A DNA stretch of 64,000 bases, taken from Sorangium cellulosum So0157-2. Lineage in GTDB: Bacteria; Myxococcota_A; Polyangia; Polyangiales; Polyangiaceae. Of the stretch, positions 58,499 through 64,000 are shown in pieces (the stretch's first letter is position 1; the number at the start of each line of letters is the position of its first letter). A program made the translations under genes and the position numbers. The notes under the pieces were generated by a model. It ran no database searches. It saw nothing but the letters and a program-made list of their open reading frames with translations, and had not been told where the DNA came from. Where the stretch lies: the NCBI RefSeq assembly GCF_000418325.1, contig NC_021658.1:558001-622000 (forward strand), written 5' to 3'.

Positions 58499-60202
58499 AT
58501 GAGCCCTCTTTCTCCGCCCCCTCCGCCCCCTCCGCCCGCTCTCCCCCCTCCGCCCCCCGACCTCGTCCAGCACAGCACCTGGGCATCGATGCACGCGACC
58601 GCCGTTCACGTCCTCCCGGGGATGCTCCGGTACCTCGGGGTCGCCCAGGGCGACATCGACGACCTCTCCCAGGAGGTCCTGCTCGGCGCCTACATCAGCC
58701 TCCCCCGGTACGACCCCCACTATCCCGCCGGCGCGTACGGCGCGCCCTTCCCGCCGCCGTCCTCCGCGTCGCCTCTGCACGACCTCGTCTTCGCCGCCGT
58801 GCCCGTCTCCATCGCCGCCGCCGCTGCCGCCGCTGCCGCCGACCCCGCCGACCCCTCCGAGCCTGCGTACGACCCCGCGTCGCCCCCTCTCCGCTTCCCA
58901 CCCGCGCTCTCCAGCCGATCGCGCCCGGCCCACCTCGGTCCGCGCTGGCGTTCCGAGTCCGCCTGGCTCTTCGGGATCGCCTGGCGCAAGGTGCGGAGCC
59001 ACCTCGAGCGCGCTTACCGGCGGCGCGAGGTGCCGGTGGGCCTCGCGGACGCGGCGTGCTTCGAGGGCGCCGAGGTCGCGCCGAGCAGCGAGCAGCGCGT
59101 CGTCAGGAAGGAGCGGATCGCGCTCGCGATCCGCCTCCTGGCGAGCATCGCGCCCGAACGGCGCGCCGTCCTCCTCATGGCCGATGCGTACGAGATCCCG
59201 ATGCGCGAGGTCGCGCGCGCCCTCGAGATCAACGAGAACACCGCCGCGAGCCGTCTGCGCCTCGCGCGCGAGGACTACCGCGCCGCCGTGAAGCGCCTGC
59301 GAGCCGAGGAGCAGCACGCGCTCCGATCCCGCCTGCTCATGCTCCCGCTCTTCTCCCTCGCCTCCGCCAGCTCCGCCAGCTCCGCCGCCCCGGCGCGCGC
59401 CGTCCTCGCAGGCGCCTCCGCCATCGCCGAGGCGAACGCGCCCGCGACCCTTCCCAGCCCGCGAAGCGATCCCGGACGACACGATCCCGCAGATCGGCCC
59501 CGGAACCCGGCACGCTCCGCGCGCTTCGCCCGCGTCGCACACCTCGCACGCCCGCTCGCCCGGTTCGTCCGCCCGGCGCTGGCTCGGGGGACGGCGGCCA
59601 TCGTCGGCGCCGCCGTCGTGGTCGCGGCGCTCGCTCCAGCGCCGGTCTCCTGGGCCAACCGCCTGGCGCCGATCGCGACACAGCTCGTCGCCGCGCGCGC
59701 CGCCCACGCAGGTGCGCGACCGGAGACCGATCCCGGCGAGCCACCGCGATCCAAGGCGCCGCCGCGCGACGCGCTCGCAGCGATCCCAGCCAAAGAAACG
59801 TCAGCCGTCCGGACGCCCCCGCCCGCGCTGCCTCCGCCCGCGCCGGCGGATGGCTCCGGCCATCTCAAGCCCGCAGCGCCGCGGCAGCATGCCTCCTCCG
59901 AGCGACGTCAGGATCCGCTCACCGAGGAGATCCTGCTGCTCGAGGCGGTCAGGCAGGCGCTGGTGCAAGGCGACCGTGCGACCGCGATGGAACGCATCGC
60001 CGCCCACGAGCGACGGTTCCCGCAGGGGCGGCTGAAGCTGATGCGCGAGCGGCTCCGAGCGAAGATGGACCCGGCGCAGCCCGCGCCGGCCGGCAATCCC
60101 ACGCAGCCCGCGCCGGCGGGCAACCCGACGCAGGCCGCACCGGCCGGCAACCCGACGCACCCGGTACCGGCCGGCAACGCGTCGAGGGAGATGCTCCCGT
60201 GA
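58499..60202 (+). CDS. ECF-like sigma factor with membrane segment and long C-terminal tail
   Basis: This 567-aa protein has a Pro-rich start (residues 1-20). Sigma region 2 runs from about 30 (MLRYLGVAQGDIDDLSQEVL) and is resumed after an Ala/Pro-rich insert at about 155-178 (WLFGIAWRKVRSHLERAYRR). Sigma region 4 lies at about 213-265 (LASIAPERRAVLLMADAYEI, MREVARALEINENTAASRLR). A membrane segment follows near 364-386 (GTAAIVGAAVVVAALAPAP). A periplasmic-side tail has a helical segment (LEAVRQALVQGDRATAMERI) and tandem NPTQPAPAG repeats at the C-terminus. The ATG at 58499 is chosen; one at 58310 is in frame. Sigma factors with a fused membrane domain may be self-controlled by proteolysis. 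The stop overlaps the next gene by 4 bp. Confidence 0.8.
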   Translation: MSPLSPPPPPPPPALPPPPPDLVQHSTWASMHATAVHVLPGMLRYLGVAQGDIDDLSQEVLLGAYISLPRYDPHYPAGAYGAPFPPPSSASPLHDLVFAAVPVSIAAAAAAAAADPADPSEPAYDPASPPLRFPPALSSRSRPAHLGPRWRSESAWLFGIAWRKVRSHLERAYRRREVPVGLADAACFEGAEVAPSSEQRVVRKERIALAIRLLASIAPERRAVLLMADAYEIPMREVARALEINENTAASRLRLAREDYRAAVKRLRAEEQHALRSRLLMLPLFSLASASSASSAAPARAVLAGASAIAEANAPATLPSPRSDPGRHDPADRPRNPARSARFARVAHLARPLARFVRPALARGTAAIVGAAVVVAALAPAPVSWANRLAPIATQLVAARAAHAGARPETDPGEPPRSKAPPRDALAAIPAKETSAVRTPPPALPPPAPADGSGHLKPAAPRQHASSERRQDPLTEEILLLEAVRQALVQGDRATAMERIAAHERRFPQGRLKLMRERLRAKMDPAQPAPAGNPTQPAPAGNPTQAAPAGNPTHPVPAGNASREMLP

Positions 60203-61404
60203 CCGCGCGAACGAGGCGTGCACGCCGCACACCGCGCGGCCAGAGCGCGATCACGAACGCGATCGCCACGTGGTTCCAGCGCGCAGCGCTCGCCGCGATG
60301 ACCGCCGCCGCGATCGCCATTCTCGGGATCGCGCCGGTCCGGGCCGAGCCCAGGGCCACGCCGACCCGCGTGCGGCTCGAGTTCCTCCGAGGACCGGGCG
60401 CCGAGGAGTGCCCCGATGAGCGGTTCCTGCGCGAGCAGACGATCCGGAGGTTGGCAGGGGTCGATCCCTTCGATGCGGCGGCGCCGCTCACGCTGACCGC
60501 CTCCATCGAGCGCCAGCGCGGCGAGCTCGCCGCCGCGCTGTTCCTCCGCGATCGCTCCGGCCGGGGGCTCTGGGCCGACGGCTTCAGCGCCAGGGTGGAC
60601 TGCGAGGTGCTCGTCAGCGCCATCGCCCTGTCCATCGCCGTGCTCCTCGACGGCGACGAGCTCCCCGCGATGTCGGGCGCGACGCCCGACCTCCCCGCAG
60701 CGCCGGGGGCACCGCCTGCTCCGCCGCAGCCCACCGACAAGGCGATGGTCCCAGGCCCACCCTGCTCACCGGACCGGCCTTGCCCGCCGCAGCCCGCCCC
60801 TGCTCCCGTATCGCCCTCGCAGAAAACGCCGCCCCCGCGCAAGACGCCGCCCCCGCGCAAGACGCCGCCCGGGAGCAGCGCGCCGCCGGCTCCTTCGGAG
60901 CGCTTCCGCTGGGTGGCCGGCCTCGACGCCGTGGCGGGCCTCGGGCTGACGCCCGGCGTTTCCCTTGGATCGGCGATGTCCATCGGGGCACGCTGGCCGG
61001 CCTGGTCCGCGGCGCTGGAGGTGCGCGGGTTGTCCTCTCTACCGGGGAAAATCGATGCCGTGGACATGTCGGTGTCCACCATCACGGCGAACATCGTTCC
61101 CTGCCTGAACCGCCGCACCGTGTTCGCGTGCGGCCTCGCCGAGCTCGGCGTGGTCCGCACGGCGCCCAGCACTCCCTTCGACGTGGCATCGCGGCTGCGC
61201 TTCCGCGCCGGTTTGGGGGCACGGGCTGGCATCGCGTGGCCTCTTGCAGAGAACCTCTCCATGCGAGCGCACGCCGAGATCGTTCACCCCGTGATCGGCG
61301 CCGCGCTCCTTCGCCACCCAGGCGTCCCTGTACGCGAGCGCCCCATGTGGAGCGCCCTCGCTCTCGGTGCGGCACTCGGAATCGGTCTACAGGTAAGCCT
61401 GTGA
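60199..61404 (+). CDS. Predicted envelope protein partnered with the sigma factor
   Basis: This 401-aa protein is read from GTG 60199, which overlaps the sigma factor stop by 4 bp. A basic N-terminus is followed by a hydrophobic segment and probable signal cleavage near IAPVRAEPRA (about residue 50). A compact domain has two conserved-looking Cys (EECPDERF, RVDCEVLVSAIALSIAVLLDG). A Pro-rich linker contains KTPPPRKTPPPRKTPP. The C-terminal part (RFRWVAGLDAVAGLGLTPG to the end in GIGLQVSL) alternates like an outer-membrane beta-barrel. No name is given. Operon position suggests that it senses envelope state for the sigma factor or is its main target. Confidence 0.7.
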   Translation: MTARTRRARRTPRGQSAITNAIATWFQRAALAAMTAAAIAILGIAPVRAEPRATPTRVRLEFLRGPGAEECPDERFLREQTIRRLAGVDPFDAAAPLTLTASIERQRGELAAALFLRDRSGRGLWADGFSARVDCEVLVSAIALSIAVLLDGDELPAMSGATPDLPAAPGAPPAPPQPTDKAMVPGPPCSPDRPCPPQPAPAPVSPSQKTPPPRKTPPPRKTPPGSSAPPAPSERFRWVAGLDAVAGLGLTPGVSLGSAMSIGARWPAWSAALEVRGLSSLPGKIDAVDMSVSTITANIVPCLNRRTVFACGLAELGVVRTAPSTPFDVASRLRFRAGLGARAGIAWPLAENLSMRAHAEIVHPVIGAALLRHPGVPVRERPMWSALALGAALGIGLQVSL

Positions 61405-61453
61405 GGGCCAGCGGGCAGTGAACGCAGCGAAGCTCAGTGGCGCTGAAGAAATG

Positions 61454-61467
61454 AGAAAATTTTCTCG
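61454..61467. promoter_or_regulatory. AT-rich perfect palindrome upstream of the lipoprotein gene
   Basis: The 14-bp palindrome GAGAAAATTTTCTC stands out in a GC-rich genome. It lies 82 bp before the lipoprotein start codon and 50 bp after the envelope gene's stop. It could be an operator or the A/T-rich part of a promoter. Confidence 0.5.
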
Positions 61468-61548
61468 ATTCTGGGAATGGTGCTCATGAGAATGTTCGTC
61501 AATCGTCCTCCTTGTGCTGCGGAGTCGCGTTTCAGTAAGGTCTCAGCC

Positions 61549-62664
61549 ATGCGCATCTCACGCCTCGTCCTTCCGGGAATGCTGCTCATCGCTGGTTGCG
61601 AACTGGAACCCGTCATCATCACGGGTCCCTGTACGCAAGAAGAGATCGATCTCGGGTACTGCGACGTGCCCGACGCCGGAACGACCAGCACCGGCGGCGA
61701 CGGCGGCGACGCCGGCGCTGGCGGCCAGGGCGGCGCCGGCGGCGACACGCACAGCTCGCTGTGCTCCGGCCAGTGCGCCCCGCCCGCGCCGCTCGGCTGG
61801 TTCGGCCCGGCGCTGCTCTGGTTCGGTCCCTCCGAGGCCGTCCCCGACTGCCCCGCCGACGCGCCGACGCTCGGCTACGAGGGCTTCGCCGATCTCCAGC
61901 AGCCGCCCCTGGAGTGCGCGACCTGCGCGTGCGATCCGCCCGACGCCTCCTGCTCCCTCCCCACCGACTGGGCCGCAGCATCCTCCTCCTCGTGCCCCGG
62001 CGACGAGCCGGGCACCGTGACGACCTCCTTCGCCGCCCCCGATGGCTGGGACGGCGCCTGCACCGCGGCGAACGCGATCCCCGCCGATCACCTCTGCAAC
62101 GGCGAGCCCTGCGTGCAGTCGCTCACCATCGCCGCCCCCTCGGTCGTCACGACCGGCGCCTGCACGCCGCGCGAGGACGTCCCGCCGCCCATCCCCAGGC
62201 TCGATCCGTGGGCGACGCGGGCCAGGGCGTGCCTCGCCGGCGCGTACACCGCGTGCGACGACGCGACGACGTGCGTGCCCTCGGCGCCCTCGGGCTTCAC
62301 GACCTGCGTCTTCCATGAGGGGGACGACGCAGACTGTCCGGACGGGTACGCCGTCCGGCACCTCTTCTTCGCGGACGTGATCGACGGCCGCGACTGCACG
62401 CCCTGCGGCTGCGGCGATCCGACCGGCGCCTCGTGCACCCTCATGGCCTCCGTGTACCGCGACGCCGCCTGCACGGACCTGCTCGCGTCGAACGTCGTCA
62501 GCTCGAGCGTCCCGTTCTGCGTCGTGACGCCGCCCGGCGTCGCCCTGGGCAGCAAGTCGGCCGTGATCGCCACGGTGGAGCCGGGCAGGTGCGCGCCGCA
62601 CGGAGGCGAGCCCGTCGGCGAGCTCCGGCCGAGCGCGCCCTCCACGTTCTGCTGCATCGCCTGA
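61549..62664 (+). CDS. Cysteine-rich lipoprotein
   Basis: This 371-aa protein is read from ATG 61549, which gives a clean lipoprotein signal: MRISRLVLPGMLLIAGC with the lipobox Cys17. The frame is open 24 codons further upstream, but that lacks signal character. A Gly/Asp-rich linker (about 47-67) is followed by a secreted domain with about 25 Cys, many in pairs such as CATCAC, CTPCGCG and CCIA at the very end. Such proteins are common and unexplained in myxobacteria. There is no enzyme motif. It follows the sigma/envelope pair by 144 bp and may be controlled with it. Confidence 0.78.
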   Translation: MRISRLVLPGMLLIAGCELEPVIITGPCTQEEIDLGYCDVPDAGTTSTGGDGGDAGAGGQGGAGGDTHSSLCSGQCAPPAPLGWFGPALLWFGPSEAVPDCPADAPTLGYEGFADLQQPPLECATCACDPPDASCSLPTDWAAASSSSCPGDEPGTVTTSFAAPDGWDGACTAANAIPADHLCNGEPCVQSLTIAAPSVVTTGACTPREDVPPPIPRLDPWATRARACLAGAYTACDDATTCVPSAPSGFTTCVFHEGDDADCPDGYAVRHLFFADVIDGRDCTPCGCGDPTGASCTLMASVYRDAACTDLLASNVVSSSVPFCVVTPPGVALGSKSAVIATVEPGRCAPHGGEPVGELRPSAPSTFCCIA

Positions 62665-62715
62665 CGCGCCCCCACTCACCCCCCACTCACTTCCCACCTC
62701 ACCCCCCACCTCACC

Positions 62716-64000
62716 TCAACACCTCGCCTCCGCCGCCCCCCGCGCCAGCCGCGCGGTGAACGTCGTCCCCCGCTCCGCCTCGCTCTCGACCTCGATCCCC
62801 CCGCCGTGCGCCCTCGCGATCTGGTGCGCGATGAACAGCCCCAGCCCGAGCCCCCGCCCCGAGCTCGTCCTCCCGCCGACCATCGCCTGGTGGAACGGGT
62901 CGAACAGCGTCGCCAGGAGCTCGGGCGCGATCGCCGGCCCGTCGTTGTGCACCTCGATCAGCACGTCGTCCCCGCGCGGCCGGATCGCCACCCGGACGGC
63001 GCTCCCGGGCGCGGCGTAGTCGACCGCGTTCTGCACGAGGTTCGTCACCATCTGCGCCACCCGCTCGGGATCCCACTGCCCGGCGCCGCTCCCGTGCAGA
63101 TCGAGCCGGATCGGCACCCCCGCGTGCATCGCCCCGAGCTCGTCGATCGCCCCCTTGCAGATGAGATGGAGGTCCCCCGGGCTCGGCGCGATCGGGATGC
63201 TGCCGCCGAAGCGGCTCCGCGTCAGATCGAGCAGATCCTCGATCGTCCGCCCCATGCGGCGCGCGCTCGCCGCGATCCGCTCGACGCTCTTCGCCTGGCC
63301 CGGCGTCAGGTTGCCGTGGTGCATCAGCACGCTCGTCGCCAGCGTGACGGACGTGAGCGGCGTGCGCAGGTAATGGCCGAGCGCGCCCAGGAACCGATCC
63401 CGAAACGCGAGCTCCTCGCGCCGCGCGGCCTCCGCCCGCTTGCGCTCCGAGATGTCGATCACCGTGCCGATCATCCGGACGCTCCGCCCCGCGGCGTCGA
63501 AGCAGGCGCGCCCCTGCACGCAGACCCAGCGCTCGATCCCGTCGCGGAGCCCCACGAGGCGGTACTCGATGTTGTACTCACCGCCGCTCGCCGGGTCCTG
63601 CGAGCGCAGCACGGCCTCCTGCACGCGCGCGCGATCGTCCGGGTGGATCGCCGAGACGAAGAGCTCGTAATCGACGTCCTGCTCCGGACCCACCCCGGAC
63701 ACCTGCCGGCAGCGGTCGTCCCAGCGCAGCGCGCCGGTCACGGTGTCGTAATCCCAGACCCCGACGCCGCCGGCCTCCGTGGCGAGCCGCAGGCGCGCGG
63801 CGCTGTCCTCGAGCGCCGCGCGCGTCGCCGTCTCGATCTCGCGGGCGCTCGTCCACATGCTCGCGTCCACCACCGCATGGAGGACCTGCGCCTCCCTCAC
63901 GCCGAGGCAGATCCCCTGTGCGGCGCACACCTCGATCAGCGCCGCCCGGAGGTGCGACAGCTCGCGCAGGGTCGCCGCGATGCAGCGGACCTGCGCGGCG
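62716..64000 (-). CDS. PAS-containing sensor histidine kinase (N-terminus cut by window edge)
   Basis: At least 427 residues are present, and the frame runs out of the window on the right. A helical N-terminal segment (about the first 60 residues) resembles RsbRD-like leads. A PAS fold follows (LATEAGGVGVWDYDTVTGAL to a PAC-like MIGTVIDISERKRA). The phospho-acceptor region is RFLGALGHYLRTPLTSV, with the His in GHYLRTPL. The ATPase domain has NLVQNAVDYAAP (N box), VHNDGPAIAP (G1) and SSGRGLGLGLFIAHQIARAHGG (G2). It ends in RLARGAAEARC. It autophosphorylates and passes phosphate to a response regulator not seen here. GTG 63930 is a possible start but the frame continues upstream. Confidence 0.9.
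   Translation of the reverse strand, partial: AAQVRCIAATLRELSHLRAALIEVCAAQGICLGVREAQVLHAVVDASMWTSAREIETATRAALEDSAARLRLATEAGGVGVWDYDTVTGALRWDDRCRQVSGVGPEQDVDYELFVSAIHPDDRARVQEAVLRSQDPASGGEYNIEYRLVGLRDGIERWVCVQGRACFDAAGRSVRMIGTVIDISERKRAEAARREELAFRDRFLGALGHYLRTPLTSVTLATSVLMHHGNLTPGQAKSVERIAASARRMGRTIEDLLDLTRSRFGGSIPIAPSPGDLHLICKGAIDELGAMHAGVPIRLDLHGSGAGQWDPERVAQMVTNLVQNAVDYAAPGSAVRVAIRPRGDDVLIEVHNDGPAIAPELLATLFDPFHQAMVGGRTSSGRGLGLGLFIAHQIARAHGGGIEVESEAERGTTFTARLARGAAEARC

Noticed and set aside
61405-61548. In-frame upstream start of the Cys-rich lipoprotein (61477)
   Set aside because: The extra 24 residues lack signal character, whereas the ATG at 61549 gives an ideal lipoprotein signal peptide.

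Overview
The window is very GC-rich DNA with long, tightly packed genes. A giant TPR protein, Pro/Gly/Ala-rich low-complexity insertions, a sigma factor with a long tail and Cys-rich lipoproteins all suggest a myxobacterium (Myxococcota, probably Polyangiales/Sorangium-like). That placement is inferred from gene content and style; no rRNA is present to confirm it.

Left part (1-15956). Two minus-strand cobalamin blocks sit here. One (1-2558) carries the end of cbiC, then cbiD, an FNR-like flavoprotein and a small DUF3209-like gene. The other (7745-11510) is a cobalt ECF transporter (cbiM, a cbiN-like gene, cbiQ, cbiO) followed by a CbiX chelatase fused to a [2Fe-2S] domain. It is led by a clear cobalamin riboswitch (11601-11777) with a promoter candidate just upstream. 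Between them lie a CASTOR/POLLUX-type channel gene and a tetR-ABC exporter operon. Next come a gene-poor kilobase with a strong hairpin, an enoyl-CoA hydratase, a nucleotidyltransferase toxin/antitoxin pair, a large inverted repeat and a 3-hydroxyacyl-CoA dehydrogenase.

Middle part (16170-36468). An 11.2-kb gene encodes a 3746-aa TPR protein. It is followed by a class IV aminotransferase, a DUF4097 lipoprotein with a good terminator, a protein with GPRPDR repeats, RidA, recR and ybaB divergent from dnaX, and a Uma2-type nuclease.

Defence island (36536-58180). A type I-G (formerly I-U) CRISPR-Cas system has its effector operon on the minus strand (csb1, csb2, cas3, csb3/cas8-like). Its adaptation genes are on the plus strand (cas4-cas1 fusion, cas2). 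Only 64 bp after the effector operon, on the same strand, is a four-gene overlapping operon: two radical SAM proteins, a methyltransferase with an unassigned N-terminal region and a P-loop ATPase. Between cas2 and the array lie a nuclease-like accessory gene and seven 43-bp-spaced palindromic repeats. The array (52407-56593) has 57 full repeats and one cut repeat. Only 32 of its 57 spacers are distinct, because spacers and blocks of spacers are duplicated both in tandem and at a distance. Its far end is cut by an IS1380-like element with a frameshifted transposase, and beyond that lies a beheaded DUF3368 toxin gene.

Right end (58499-64000). An ECF-like sigma factor with a membrane segment and long tail overlaps a predicted envelope protein gene. 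A Cys-rich lipoprotein and a PAS-histidine kinase cut by the window edge follow.

The most unusual items are the spacer-duplicated array and the radical SAM/methyltransferase/ATPase operon lined up behind the cas effector genes.
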